64,000 nucleotides of DNA from an uncultured Nonlabens sp. (GCF_947495285.1 NZ_CANLXZ010000014.1:1-64000); one strand, 5' to 3'; numbered from the stretch's first letter, positions 17,499-26,199 are shown. The notes: generated from the sequence alone by a model not told the origin. Made by a program: numbers and translations.

Positions 17499-17606
17499 AT
17501 GAAAACATCTACAGGATTTTTAAACGGAAACCAACAGACTACTAACAGAACAAGCAATGCAATTACTTTTTCTGATTCCTGGAACTCTAGACGTCGTTAT
17601 AGATAA
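17499..17606 (+). CDS. Short ORF 1 of a three-ORF unit (35 residues)
   Basis: It begins MKTSTGFLNGNQQTTNRTSN and ends SDSWNSRRRYR: a Ser/Thr/Asn-rich peptide with one Trp and a strongly basic C-terminus. It has no signal peptide or membrane segment. Two more short ORFs follow at 30- and 12-base intervals and a terminator closes the unit, which is how a real small operon looks. I do not recognise the peptide. Precursor peptide, regulator leader and antitoxin-like peptide are all possible; no modifying enzyme is adjacent. Confidence 0.4.
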   Translation: MKTSTGFLNGNQQTTNRTSNAITFSDSWNSRRRYR

Positions 17607-17635
17607 TTAAAACCTCAACTCTTAAAACTTTTATT

Positions 17636-17758
17636 ATGATTATTTCACAAAAAACATGGAAGCTTAACCCTGACTTTCCTGTCCTATCTAGAAATAGGTC
17701 TATAGATGAGAATAACCCTTTTGATGAAAGTATGGAAGCAACAAGTACCTTTTTTTAA
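17636..17758 (+). CDS. Short ORF 2 of a three-ORF unit (40 residues)
   Basis: It begins MIISQKTWKLNPDFPVLSRN and ends with an acidic stretch and EATSTFF. It contains one Trp and a NNPFDES segment. It starts 30 bases after short ORF 1 and ends 12 bases before short ORF 3. The codon use looks like that of neighbouring genes. No homologue is recognised. Confidence 0.4.
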   Translation: MIISQKTWKLNPDFPVLSRNRSIDENNPFDESMEATSTFF

Positions 17759-17769
17759 CACTAGGCAGC

Positions 17770-17865
17770 ATGAAACCGCAAAGACATTTAGATAATTATG
17801 AATTAGCCTTCTTACATCTTTTTACTTTGCCTTATAGACTTCTCAAAAACACAAAAAATAATTGA
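17770..17865 (+). CDS. Short ORF 3 of a three-ORF unit (31 residues)
   Basis: It begins MKPQRHLDNYELAFLHLFTL and continues PYRLLKNTKNN: an amphipathic or hydrophobic centre between basic ends. The stop codon touches the left arm of the terminator at 17865-17893, so translation would run into the hairpin. The function is unknown. Confidence 0.35.
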   Translation: MKPQRHLDNYELAFLHLFTLPYRLLKNTKNN

Positions 17866-17894
17866 ATCCCTTAGTTAACGCTAAGGGATTTTTA
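17865..17894 (+). terminator. Terminator closing the short-ORF unit
   Basis: A 10-bp perfect stem, AATCCCTTAG/CTAAGGGATT, with a 6-base loop, followed by TTTAC. It directly follows the last short ORF. Confidence 0.88.
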
Positions 17895-17950
17895 CTTTTA
17901 TTAACGTTTAACCAACTGGTAACAATTATTTTTAAGCCAAATTACTGATT

Positions 17951-19126
17951 ATGAAACTTCTCTTCCCTCTTCTGCTATTTGTCACCCTTATTTTAAGCTG
18001 TAAAAATGATTCTAAATCAAATAAAGCAGTGGTGGCTGTACAGTCTAATAATGGCGCCATTATAACTAGCAATAGCAATCAACAAATACCACTTATTGAA
18101 GATCAAAAAAAGTACACAGTTACACCTGTAATTGAGAATTTAAACAATGCCTGGGGAATGACCTGGTTGCCTAATGGCGATCTTATCTACACAGAAAAAG
18201 AAGGAAAGCTCTATCGATATGATGGTACAAATTCTAGAGAAATCACTGGTTTACCTGAGGTCTATTTGCGTGGTCAGGGTGGTTTACTCGATGTAATAAC
18301 ACATCCAGAATTTAATAAAAATAAGCGCATTTACATTTCTTATGCAAGTGCAGAAGGTGAAGGACCTGGCGGGAACACGGCTATCGCAACGGCTGTTCTT
18401 AAAAATGATCAATTAAAAGATTTAAAAGTACTTTACAAAGCAACTCCTAATACTAGAAAAGGACAGCATTTTGGCTCTCGATTTGCTTGGGATAGTGATG
18501 GTTATTTATACTTTTCTATAGGTGAGCGTGGCGAGCGTGATATGAATCCGCAGGATTTGAGACGCGATGGTGGTAAAATATACAGACTGCATGACGATGG
18601 CAGCGTGCCTGCTGATAACCCTTTTATAGATATCGCTGGTGCAAAAACTGCCGCTTTTACTTATGGAAATAGGAATCCGCAAGGGATGACTGTACATCCT
18701 AAAACAGGTAAAATAGTGAGTCATGAACATGGACCACAAGGTGGCGACGAGATAAATTTTGTCAAACCTGGCCGCAATTATGGCTGGCCAGTAATAAGCT
18801 ATGGTGAGAATTATGGCGGTGGGAAATTTGCCGAAAGTACTGCTAAGCAAGGAATGGAACAACCTTTCTATTATTGGGTACCTAGTATTGCACCTAGTGG
18901 TTTTGCTATTCTAGATAACGCTTCTTATGGCGACTGGAATGGAAATTACCTAGTAGGTTCTTTAAAGTTTCAATACTTAGAAATGCTTTATGTAAATGAT
19001 AATGCAGTTACAAAAAGAGAAAAACTAGTAGATGGTATAGGACGTCTACGCAATGTAAAAATAGGGCCAGATGGTTTTATTTATATAAGTGTAGAAGGAA
19101 AAGGTATTTTTAAAATCACAAAGTAA
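17951..19126 (+). CDS. PQQ-dependent sugar dehydrogenase-like lipoprotein
   Basis: A 391-residue beta-propeller protein of the glucose/sorbosone dehydrogenase (soluble aldose sugar dehydrogenase, YliI) family. It has a lipoprotein signal, MKLLFPLLLFVTLILSC, with Cys17 as the lipid anchor. The family blocks are present: AWGMTWLPNGDLIYTEKEG, RGQGGLLDVITHPEF, NRNPQGMTVHPKTG and SHEHGPQGGDEIN, with the active-site His. It would oxidise aldoses at the membrane surface using PQQ. A TATTTTTA box at 17927-17934 may be the promoter. A cytochrome c gene follows, a plausible electron acceptor. Confidence 0.9.
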   Translation: MKLLFPLLLFVTLILSCKNDSKSNKAVVAVQSNNGAIITSNSNQQIPLIEDQKKYTVTPVIENLNNAWGMTWLPNGDLIYTEKEGKLYRYDGTNSREITGLPEVYLRGQGGLLDVITHPEFNKNKRIYISYASAEGEGPGGNTAIATAVLKNDQLKDLKVLYKATPNTRKGQHFGSRFAWDSDGYLYFSIGERGERDMNPQDLRRDGGKIYRLHDDGSVPADNPFIDIAGAKTAAFTYGNRNPQGMTVHPKTGKIVSHEHGPQGGDEINFVKPGRNYGWPVISYGENYGGGKFAESTAKQGMEQPFYYWVPSIAPSGFAILDNASYGDWNGNYLVGSLKFQYLEMLYVNDNAVTKREKLVDGIGRLRNVKIGPDGFIYISVEGKGIFKITK

Positions 19127-19255
19127 TTTACATTTTATGTAATCCATTTAAAGGTATGGTCAGATAAATAAATCTTTTGAGTCTATAAAAATTGTGCCTT
19201 TTAAACCTTTCCATTTACAAATGGAATTGTATTTTTAAACATCAAGAAAACCATT

Positions 19256-19690
19256 ATGAAATACGTATATCTATTACTACTAGCCATTGCTATAACTAGC
19301 TGTGGTAATGATAAAAGAACATCTACATTAGGCAGTAATAACGTAGACACTACACCACAAACACCACTAGAAAAAAGCGTAAAACGTGGAGAAGATATCT
19401 ACGGTGAGTTGTGTGTTACCTGTCACATGCCTACTGGTAAAGGTGTCCCTGGCGCGTTCCCACCACTTAACCCATCTGACTGGTTAACTAACAAACGTAT
19501 AGCTAGTATACATGCAGTAAAATATGGTCTTAGAAGGGAAATTATCGTTAATGGTGCTGCATATAACAGTGTCATGCTACCATTAGGACTGGATGATAAA
19601 GAAGTAGCAGATGTTATGAACTATGCCATACAGACCTGGAACACCGGAGATATGGTGACAGAAGAAGAGGTTAAGGCTGTGGAGAAGTGA
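19256..19690 (+). CDS. Cytochrome c lipoprotein
   Basis: A 144-residue class I c-type cytochrome. It has the lipoprotein signal MKYVYLLLLAIAITSC and a single haem motif, CVTCH, near residue 57, with a downstream Met ligand in the NSVMLPLG region. The motif context GEDIYGELCVTCHMPTGKG is typical. It lies 130 bases after the sugar dehydrogenase and could take electrons from it, though this is inferred from position only. A TATTTTTA -7-like box lies at 19230-19237. The final A of its stop codon is the first base of the next gene. Confidence 0.9.
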   Translation: MKYVYLLLLAIAITSCGNDKRTSTLGSNNVDTTPQTPLEKSVKRGEDIYGELCVTCHMPTGKGVPGAFPPLNPSDWLTNKRIASIHAVKYGLRREIIVNGAAYNSVMLPLGLDDKEVADVMNYAIQTWNTGDMVTEEEVKAVEK

Positions 19691-20754
19691 TGAAATACCT
19701 TCTTTTCCTCTTTATCCTATTTGCTTTTATTTCTTGTGAGGAAAAGATTGATAATAAGCAACTGCCTTATGGATATTATGAGGATAATCATTGGGAAGAT
19801 TTAAAGTCTTATAATTTAAATGGTAAGGTAAAAAGTAGAGATTCCTATTGTCTAGAGGTATACGATTATCCTAGAAGCTTGACACTAAAAGACTCTATCC
19901 CAAAAAAATACTACTCCATAAAGTTTAATGATAAAGGCTACCTAACTTATAGAAAAGGAAATAATTGGCCTATAGAAATAGATACTACAATAACTATTTT
20001 CAAATACCATTATCCTGAAAGTTTTGAGACAGTTAACTTAGGAATCATAGAATCTGGTAATAAAAAAAAAGTATTTACTTGGGATGAACTAGATAGAATT
20101 ACTGCGATTAAGTATTTTGATAATAAACAAGACTCTATTCCCACCTCGATAAAACGTTTTGAATATTTAAAGGAGACTAAATTTAAAACTAAGGATTCTG
20201 ATCATGAAGGTGATAATAGTATTACATCTTACATCAGTTTCAATTTTGATGAAGAACAAAAGTTTATAGGATGGGAACAATATTGGGGTAATCCATTAAG
20301 ATTAGCAGAATCTCTACAAATAAATTATGATAAAAATCATATACCTGTTTCTACTATTAGGTATGAGAAATTTTATGATTCAGTCTTACCGACAACATTT
20401 AAATCTAAATTATATCTCAATAAAAAAAAACAAGAAGTGGATCACGTATTCTATAATAAAGATAGCACCGCTATATTGAAGAAGTTTGTTTTCAAGTATA
20501 ATGAGTATGATCGATTAATATTCAAAGAATATCGTGATAATGAGAGTAAGAGGTTTGAAATTAATGAGTATAACTATGAAAATGATTTATTAAGATCTGA
20601 AAAATATACTAGATGGGAACCAGCTAGAGATACGGTAATAACTAAAACTTTATTCAAATATGACAATCAAAATAATTGCATTGAAGAGCTCCATTATTTA
20701 AATAATCAATTATTTAGTAGAATCGAGCACAAGTTAAAGTACTTCAAAAACTAA
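19690..20754 (+). CDS. Lipoprotein with YD-like repeated strands, unknown function
   Basis: A 354-residue lipoprotein with signal MKYLLFLFILFAFISC. The mature part consists of repeated beta-rich segments ending in phrases such as WDELDRITAIKYFDN, YNEYDRLIFKEYRDN and YDNQNNCIEELHY. This resembles the YD/RHS-like repeats of bacterial surface proteins, at a much smaller scale. The ATG overlaps the cytochrome stop as TGATG, so translational coupling is likely; a GTG just upstream (19687) is an alternative. A strong terminator follows. The function is unknown. Confidence 0.7.
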   Translation: MKYLLFLFILFAFISCEEKIDNKQLPYGYYEDNHWEDLKSYNLNGKVKSRDSYCLEVYDYPRSLTLKDSIPKKYYSIKFNDKGYLTYRKGNNWPIEIDTTITIFKYHYPESFETVNLGIIESGNKKKVFTWDELDRITAIKYFDNKQDSIPTSIKRFEYLKETKFKTKDSDHEGDNSITSYISFNFDEEQKFIGWEQYWGNPLRLAESLQINYDKNHIPVSTIRYEKFYDSVLPTTFKSKLYLNKKKQEVDHVFYNKDSTAILKKFVFKYNEYDRLIFKEYRDNESKRFEINEYNYENDLLRSEKYTRWEPARDTVITKTLFKYDNQNNCIEELHYLNNQLFSRIEHKLKYFKN

Positions 20755-20755
20755 A

Positions 20756-20788
20756 AAATCCCATCTCTTTTCAAGAGATGGGATTTTT
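20756..20788. terminator. Bidirectional terminator
   Basis: A 14-bp perfect stem, AAATCCCATCTCTT/AAGAGATGGGATTT, with a 3-base loop and A/T runs on both sides. It serves the convergent genes ending at 20754 and 20810. Confidence 0.93.
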
Positions 20789-20809
20789 ACTATATAATTA
20801 TATCTAGTT

Positions 20810-21145
20810 CTAGCTGTAGATAGATTCTTTACCGTGGTGTACACAAAGCATGTAATAAATAATAGCGCGATACTTAGCACGCTCACTTTTACCATACTTC
20901 TCAATTACAGCTTCTACAGAGGCCATAAGATCATCTCCAGAGAGTCCTAATTTTTTCTCAAGGTAGTTTTTTACTACACGTTCCATTTCTGTCTTTTCAG
21001 CACTTACCGTTTCAGCATCTTTATTGTAAATAGATGGACCTAAACCCTTTGTTACTTTTCTAAGAAGTTCTTCATCTAGCTTACCGCCTACTTTTTCTTT
21101 GTATGCTGCTATGTATTTCTCTACTCTTTCATCAAATTTACTCAT
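20810..21145 (-). CDS. DUF2853 family protein
   Basis: A 111-residue soluble, helical protein that fits DUF2853: MSKFDERVEKYIAAYKEKVG, then LLRKVTKGLGPSIYNKDAETV, ending in YRAIIYYMLCVHHGKES. A structure is known for the family but no function. It has its own terminator and lies downstream of menD on the same strand with a 64-base gap. Confidence 0.85.
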   Translation of the reverse strand: MSKFDERVEKYIAAYKEKVGGKLDEELLRKVTKGLGPSIYNKDAETVSAEKTEMERVVKNYLEKKLGLSGDDLMASVEAVIEKYGKSERAKYRAIIYYMLCVHHGKESIYS

Positions 21146-21209
21146 AATGTTTATCTTGAAGTGTTAGTTATTAAGTTAAAAGTATGATTTAAAGATAATA
21201 AGTTAAATT

Positions 21210-22880
21210 CTATTTTAAAAATTTAAAATAATCTAGAAGAACAGCGTCATTTATCCGTCTAGGTGTAAATACTTCTAACAATTGTGGTTCTTTATCTCTA
21301 GAAAAGAATAGTTTGCACGCTTTTGCAAAAGCGGACTCCTCACTAACACTTTGATAATTCACGCCATGCATTTTACAAAGATGCGCTGCCGTTAAATCAT
21401 GTTGAGTTTCAAAATAAGTCTGAAACTCGTCAGTCTCTTTATGACCTGGTAAAATCCTGAATATCCCACCACCAGAGTTATTTATGACTATAATTTTAAA
21501 ATTATTAGGAATGTAATTATTCCACAATGCATTAGAATCATAGAAAAAACTAAGATCTCCTGTTATAAAAACTACTGGTCTATCGCTAGCCATAGCCGCT
21601 CCTATCGCAGTACTTGTACTACCATCTATACCACTCGTACCTCGATTAGAAAAAACAGTATGCGTGGCGTTCATATGGAATAACTGTGCATACCTTATGG
21701 TACTGCTGTTACCTAACTGTAGTACTATATTATCTGGTAAACTGGGAAAAATTAATTCAAAAGTTTTAAAATCTGACCACGGCATTTGTGCAAAGTAATC
21801 CTGCCTTTTAAGTAAGTAGTTTTTAAAATGTGACAACCATCTATCTTGATAATTACTATCTATATAGTCCTTAGGTAGCTGTTGCACCCATTTATGTGGT
21901 TTTACCTTAATATGTCCAGCTAGTTTAAAAAACGTATCGTATGCACGTCTTTTACCGACATGATAATGCACCTTAGTCTCAAAACGTCTTAGGTATTGTT
22001 TAATCTTTTTAGAAACAATCATACCGCCTATAGTAATCACTAGGTCTGGTTGCAGTTCTTTTATCTGCTCATCTTCTTTTTCTATGGGAGCAATTAAGGT
22101 GTCTATTCCCCATATTACCTTTTCATGAACTACATTACTACTCACCTCACTCATTACAAGAACACTAGGGTCGCTGGTAAGTATATCTAAGTCTGCTTTA
22201 TCAAACACCGGCGGATTTAACGTCGCGAGAATGACCAGTTTCCTATGAGCACTCTTCCACTGTTCTATAAAACTATCTGGTATCTCGCTAGATTCATTCT
22301 TTAATAAGTCGATAACCTTTACCTCCAGAGCAGGTTTTTCTACTTTGTTATATAGCGGTTCTTCAAATGGTATATTAATATGTACAGGTCCATTTTGAGA
22401 AATCGCGGTGTTTATGGCTTTATTAATTAATCGCTCGTTAGTCGCAATACTTTCCTGGTTATCGATGGATGACAACATCTCTAACTGGGTATCATATAAT
22501 ATATGATTTGCATACACACCTTGCTGTCTTATAGTCTGTCCGTCACCTATATCGATTTTATGAGGCGGGCGGTCTGCACTAAGAACTATTAAAGGGATTT
22601 CAGAATAAAAAGCCTCAGTAACCGCAGGGTAGTAATTTAAAAGCGCACTACCGCTAGTACATAATACAGCTACAGGTTCTTGTAACTGTTGCGCCATACC
22701 TAATGCCACATGAGCTGCACAACGCTCATCTACAATACTGTAACAATTAAAATAGTCGTTTTCTGAAAAACCTATTGTTAAAGGCGCATTTCTAGAACCT
22801 GGAGAGATAACAATATTTTTAACACCTCTTTCTTTAAAAAGAAGTATAACCTGCTGGGCATGTAGAATTTCTGGATACAT
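21210..22880 (-). CDS. menD: 2-succinyl-5-enolpyruvyl-6-hydroxy-3-cyclohexene-1-carboxylate synthase
   Basis: A 556-residue MenD, the thiamine-diphosphate enzyme that joins 2-oxoglutarate and isochorismate in menaquinone synthesis. Conserved blocks are VISPGSRNAPLTIGF, LCTSGSALLNYYPAVTEAF and VFITGDLSFFYDSNAL (ThDP and metal-binding), and GTSGIDGSTSTAIGAA. The frame opens at 22913, but the -7 box TACCTTTG at 22887-22894 lies downstream of that Met, so MYPEILHAQQ at 22880 is preferred. The leader is nearly absent. ESAFAKACKL near residue 520 is encoded by a symmetrically altered copy of the dispersed palindrome. Confidence 0.95.
   Translation of the reverse strand: MYPEILHAQQVILLFKERGVKNIVISPGSRNAPLTIGFSENDYFNCYSIVDERCAAHVALGMAQQLQEPVAVLCTSGSALLNYYPAVTEAFYSEIPLIVLSADRPPHKIDIGDGQTIRQQGVYANHILYDTQLEMLSSIDNQESIATNERLINKAINTAISQNGPVHINIPFEEPLYNKVEKPALEVKVIDLLKNESSEIPDSFIEQWKSAHRKLVILATLNPPVFDKADLDILTSDPSVLVMSEVSSNVVHEKVIWGIDTLIAPIEKEDEQIKELQPDLVITIGGMIVSKKIKQYLRRFETKVHYHVGKRRAYDTFFKLAGHIKVKPHKWVQQLPKDYIDSNYQDRWLSHFKNYLLKRQDYFAQMPWSDFKTFELIFPSLPDNIVLQLGNSSTIRYAQLFHMNATHTVFSNRGTSGIDGSTSTAIGAAMASDRPVVFITGDLSFFYDSNALWNNYIPNNFKIIVINNSGGGIFRILPGHKETDEFQTYFETQHDLTAAHLCKMHGVNYQSVSEESAFAKACKLFFSRDKEPQLLEVFTPRRINDAVLLDYFKFLK
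21318..21333. repeat. Dispersed palindrome, compensated variant inside menD
   Basis: CGCTTTTGCAAAAGCG differs from the core at two mirrored positions (C to T, G to A) and is still a perfect palindrome. It encodes AFAKA in menD. Confidence 0.8.
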
Positions 22881-23450
22881 ATATAACAAAGGTAAAGATG
22901 CCAGCCGCCGCATACAACAGTCTTAACAGCTTCTTCTCATAAAATTAAATTCCTATTTTTAAAACCTTAACAAAATCCCATGCATCCAGCGTTTCTACAT
23001 CTACATATGCCCTTATTGTGTAAGAAATGAGCTCAAAAGATACTTTTAAACAAGTGATATGCAGAGATAATAACATTGAACATAGTCTCTACCATCGATC
23101 AATCACTTAGTCCGTTACTACTCAGCTATACCATTGTCTTTTATCTATATTATACTGAGTATTAAAAGTTCAAATACAAGATTTAGAAATTTGCTCTAGT
23201 TTATTTCATTAAAAATAACTAAGTTGAAGCTCTATTAAACCAGCCCTAACTATGATTATAATTAAATATCTTGTTTTTTATACGTTTGTAGGATTCTACC
23301 AGTCTACAGTTTTATAAAGTCTTCTATAAGAGCAGCTATAAACTACACATTAGATCATTAAATGAAAGTCGTAATGAACAAAGACAGGTAGTAGATTTTA
23401 AAACGACACTGTTACGAACCGCGTTTAGAAGCATTCTTTAACAGCACGGT
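22881..23450. other. Long spacer between menF and menD
   Basis: About 570 bases. The menD -7 box (22887-22894) is the only element I can support. No open frame of protein-like composition, no hairpin with a T run and no repeat copy is seen. It is unusually long for a stretch within a biosynthetic cluster. Confidence 0.4.
22887..22894 (-). promoter_or_regulatory. -7 box TACCTTTG of menD
   Basis: This is a perfect TAnnTTTG match 6 bases before the ATG at 22880. It decides against the Met at 22913. Confidence 0.55.
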
Positions 23451-24494
23451 TTATACTAACTTTTTCATAGTGGATAGCTTGTTAAGCGTTTCCTCAAACT
23501 CTGCATTTGGATCACTCAATGCTGTAATGCCGCCACCTACATAGATATCTACTTGATCATCGTGCAGCTCCATACATCTCAAGTTGACAAAATAACTCGC
23601 ACTCTCTTTATCTACCATACCTAAATAACCAGTGTAGAAAGAACGATCATAGTTCTCGTTCTTATTGATAAAATCTAGAGCCACATTTCTAGGCATACCA
23701 CATACTGCAGGTGTAGGGTGCAATGCATCAATATATAAATTCTTATCCTGTAGATTTACCGTGGCAGTGATATCTGTTCTTAAATGAATAAGTTTACCAG
23801 CGCGCACCGTTTTAACCTCTGACTTTTGAATGTTATCAGCGCCACTTTCTTTTAAGCTATGAACTATAAAATCGGTAACTAACCGTTGTTCTTCTAACTC
23901 TTTCTTACCCCAAATATGCACTTCATCTTCTTTATAAAGAGCCGTGCCTGCTAGAGACATTGTTTTAAGTTTTACACCATCTATTTGGATTAAAACTTCT
24001 GGTGTTGCACCTAGCCACTTACCTACTTTGGGATGATAAAAAAAATAACAATTTGCTGCTGGATATGCATCCAGTAAATCAGTTAAAATCTCTGTATCTG
24101 ATTTTGAATTTTGAAAAGATTGCTTGCGCGAAAGAACGACTTTTTTCAAACTAGATTCTTTTAATCTAAGAACCGCCTTTGCCACTAAATTTGTATACCT
24201 TTTTTGCTCCTCGACCTCTACAAAACGTACTGCCTTTAAAAATTCTCTAGGCGTAGAATTGGCTTTTTTATAAGTAAAGCTTTTATCATCTTGAGCTATT
24301 ATAAAAACCTGGTCTTCTGATTTTTGAAATCTTGAAAAAACACCATAAGTCATGTTGTCAGGTGCGCTTTTATGCCATTTTTGATCTCGTTGTGAGAGTA
24401 TGCGCACGGTATCGCTATTCACCTGTCTAATTAACAAGAAAGGTAGTTCTTTTTTAAGAAGCAAAGCCGTGTATGAGAGTAAATTTTCGCGCAA
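23451..24494 (-). CDS. menF: Isochorismate synthase
   Basis: A 347-residue chorismate-utilising enzyme that makes isochorismate for menaquinone. Family blocks are KVVLSRKQ near residue 119, FYHPKVGKWLGATPEVLIQI, LAGTALYKE, HLRTDITATV, HPTPAVCGMPRNVALDFI and the C-terminal VNLRCMELHDDQVDIYVGGG. The only usable start is a TTG at 24494, and it lies in the same frame as the preceding menI stop, 30 bases away. That TTG falls in a degenerate copy of the dispersed palindrome (24483-24498). menI and menF are probably cotranscribed. Confidence 0.93.
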   Translation of the reverse strand: MRENLLSYTALLLKKELPFLLIRQVNSDTVRILSQRDQKWHKSAPDNMTYGVFSRFQKSEDQVFIIAQDDKSFTYKKANSTPREFLKAVRFVEVEEQKRYTNLVAKAVLRLKESSLKKVVLSRKQSFQNSKSDTEILTDLLDAYPAANCYFFYHPKVGKWLGATPEVLIQIDGVKLKTMSLAGTALYKEDEVHIWGKKELEEQRLVTDFIVHSLKESGADNIQKSEVKTVRAGKLIHLRTDITATVNLQDKNLYIDALHPTPAVCGMPRNVALDFINKNENYDRSFYTGYLGMVDKESASYFVNLRCMELHDDQVDIYVGGGITALSDPNAEFEETLNKLSTMKKLV

Positions 24495-24524
24495 GCGGTA
24501 TAGTAATAAAGGTGGGGAAAAGTG

Positions 24525-24938
24525 TTATTTTTTGAGAGCTATGGTGGTTAATTTACATATAGAAATAAGCCTATCTTCTTCGTCTGTAATTTTAATTTCC
24601 CAGAGTTGTGTCGTCCTTCCTTTATGTAAAAAACGAGCCGTTGCAAACACGTGTCCATCTTTCTTAGATCGCGTGTGGTTTGCACTTATTTCTAGACCTC
24701 TTATCGCAAAATTATCTGTGTCTAAAAACATATAACTAGCAGCACTACCTACACTCTCTGCCAGAGCAACACTTGCACCTCCATGCAACACTCCATCTGG
24801 CTGGTGCACTCTGGGCGTCACTGGCATTCTAGCTGTTAAAAAATCTTCTCCTACATCAATAAAATCGATGTCTAATGTATCCATGAGTGTATTGCGGCAA
24901 ATAGCATTACAACGCTGTAGTATCTCTTCTTTGTCCAT
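24525..24938 (-). CDS. menI: 1,4-dihydroxy-2-naphthoyl-CoA thioesterase-like hotdog protein
   Basis: A 137-residue hotdog thioesterase closely resembling E. coli MenI/YdiI in length and motifs: QPDGVLHGGASVALAESVGS with the catalytic Glu, and GLEISANHTRSKKDGHV. It sits directly upstream of menF on the same strand. The context and the motifs agree on a role in releasing CoA from DHNA-CoA. Paralogous PaaI-type thioesterases are the alternative. The -7 box TATTTTTG (24947-24954) ends 8 bases before the ATG. Confidence 0.85.
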   Translation of the reverse strand: MDKEEILQRCNAICRNTLMDTLDIDFIDVGEDFLTARMPVTPRVHQPDGVLHGGASVALAESVGSAASYMFLDTDNFAIRGLEISANHTRSKKDGHVFATARFLHKGRTTQLWEIKITDEEDRLISICKLTTIALKK

Positions 24939-24946
24939 ATATTTAC

Positions 24947-24954
24947 CAAAAATA
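24947..24954 (-). promoter_or_regulatory. -7 box TATTTTTG of the menI-menF unit
   Basis: This is a perfect TAnnTTTG match 8 bases before the menI ATG. It implies a leader of only a few bases. Confidence 0.55.
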
Positions 24955-24973
24955 AGTCATACTGATAGAAAAA

Positions 24974-25618
24974 ATGGTAAAAACAGTTTCCTATACACAT
25001 ACTAATTCTTATGAGACACTTTTTGAATTAACAGATAAGACTAAGAATATCTGGATATGCTTTCATGGATTGGGTTATCTAGCTACCTATTTTAAGCGTT
25101 ATTTTGAGAGCTTAGACCCTCAAGAGAACTACGTGATCGTATTACAAGCTCCGTCTAAATTTTATATAGGTAAAGGCTTTAAACATGTAGGTGCCTGCTG
25201 GTTAACAAAGGTGGATACTACTCAAGAAATGGGTAACAACCTCAACTATGTTCATGAAGTATTGAAAACTGAAAATCTTATAGGTGATCCTCGTGTTTTA
25301 TTAATGGGATACTCTCAAGGGGTCTCTATCGCTACTCGATTTTTAAAATCTTACCACCATAAAATTAAAGCTCTAATCATGCACAGTGGTAGCATCCCAG
25401 CAGAACTAGACGCTAGTGATGGCAAGCATTTTAGAGACACCTGTTCTAGATTCATTCACATAGCAGGCACGCTAGACGAATATTCTAATGAAGAAATAAT
25501 AGAAAGGGAAAGTAAAAAGATAGAACTCCTCTTTGGTACAAAATGTGAGTTATACCAACCAGAAATTAAACATGTGGTACACGTACCACTTATTTTAGAA
25601 ATTGCTAAAAGCCTATAG
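24974..25618 (+). CDS. Alpha/beta hydrolase (phospholipase/carboxylesterase type)
   Basis: A 214-residue serine esterase. The nucleophile elbow is LLMGYSQGVSIATRFL near residue 116. IWICFHGLGYLATYFKRYF supplies the oxyanion region (HGLG), with the catalytic Asp in GTLDEYS and His in KHVVHVPL. It has no signal peptide, so it is cytoplasmic. The substrate is unknown; the family covers carboxylesterases and acyl-protein thioesterases. It is divergent from menI, and rdgB follows after 2 bases. Confidence 0.88.
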   Translation: MVKTVSYTHTNSYETLFELTDKTKNIWICFHGLGYLATYFKRYFESLDPQENYVIVLQAPSKFYIGKGFKHVGACWLTKVDTTQEMGNNLNYVHEVLKTENLIGDPRVLLMGYSQGVSIATRFLKSYHHKIKALIMHSGSIPAELDASDGKHFRDTCSRFIHIAGTLDEYSNEEIIERESKKIELLFGTKCELYQPEIKHVVHVPLILEIAKSL

Positions 25619-25620
25619 TC

Positions 25621-26199
25621 ATGGAAATTATCTTTGCTACACATAATCAGAATAAATTAAAAGAAGTACAAGTGTTAATGCCTTCTTATATCAAACTTAT
25701 AAGCTTAGAAGATCTAGGTTTTGATGAAGACATACCAGAAACATCTGGTACAATTGCTGGTAACGCCATTCAAAAGGTGGAGTATTTAAAGAACAGATTT
25801 CAACAACCCATTTTTGCAGACGACACTGGACTGCTAGTTAAAGCGCTAGATGGAGAACCTGGAGTGTACAGCGCTAGATATGCAGGTGAACAAAAAAGCA
25901 GCGAAGACAACATGGATTTATTGCTTAAAAAGTTAACAAACAATAACAATAGATCGGCACGCTTTGTCACTGCTATTGCCTTAGATTTGAATAATAATCA
26001 AACTCTCTTTGAAGGGGTTTGTGAAGGCTCTATTTTATTAGAGAGAAGTGGTTCAAAAGGTTTTGGCTACGACCCTATTTTCCAGCCAGACGGTTATGAA
26101 AAATCCTTTGCAGAAATGACTCTGACAGAAAAAGGCGCTATAAGTCATAGAGCAAAGGCTCTTAGAAAGCTCATAGACTACTTAAAAGAAGTTAATTAA
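25621..26199 (+). CDS. rdgB: Non-canonical purine NTP pyrophosphatase (XTP/dITP diphosphatase)
   Basis: A 192-residue Ham1/RdgB enzyme that hydrolyses XTP and dITP to the monophosphates and so keeps deaminated purines out of DNA. Hallmarks are IIFATHNQNKLKEVQVLM, FADDTGLLVKALDGEPGVYS, KGFGYDPIFQPDGY and the closing GAISHRAKAL. The length is normal. It lies 2 bases downstream of the esterase gene, so the two are almost certainly cotranscribed. Confidence 0.96.
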   Translation: MEIIFATHNQNKLKEVQVLMPSYIKLISLEDLGFDEDIPETSGTIAGNAIQKVEYLKNRFQQPIFADDTGLLVKALDGEPGVYSARYAGEQKSSEDNMDLLLKKLTNNNNRSARFVTAIALDLNNNQTLFEGVCEGSILLERSGSKGFGYDPIFQPDGYEKSFAEMTLTEKGAISHRAKALRKLIDYLKEVN

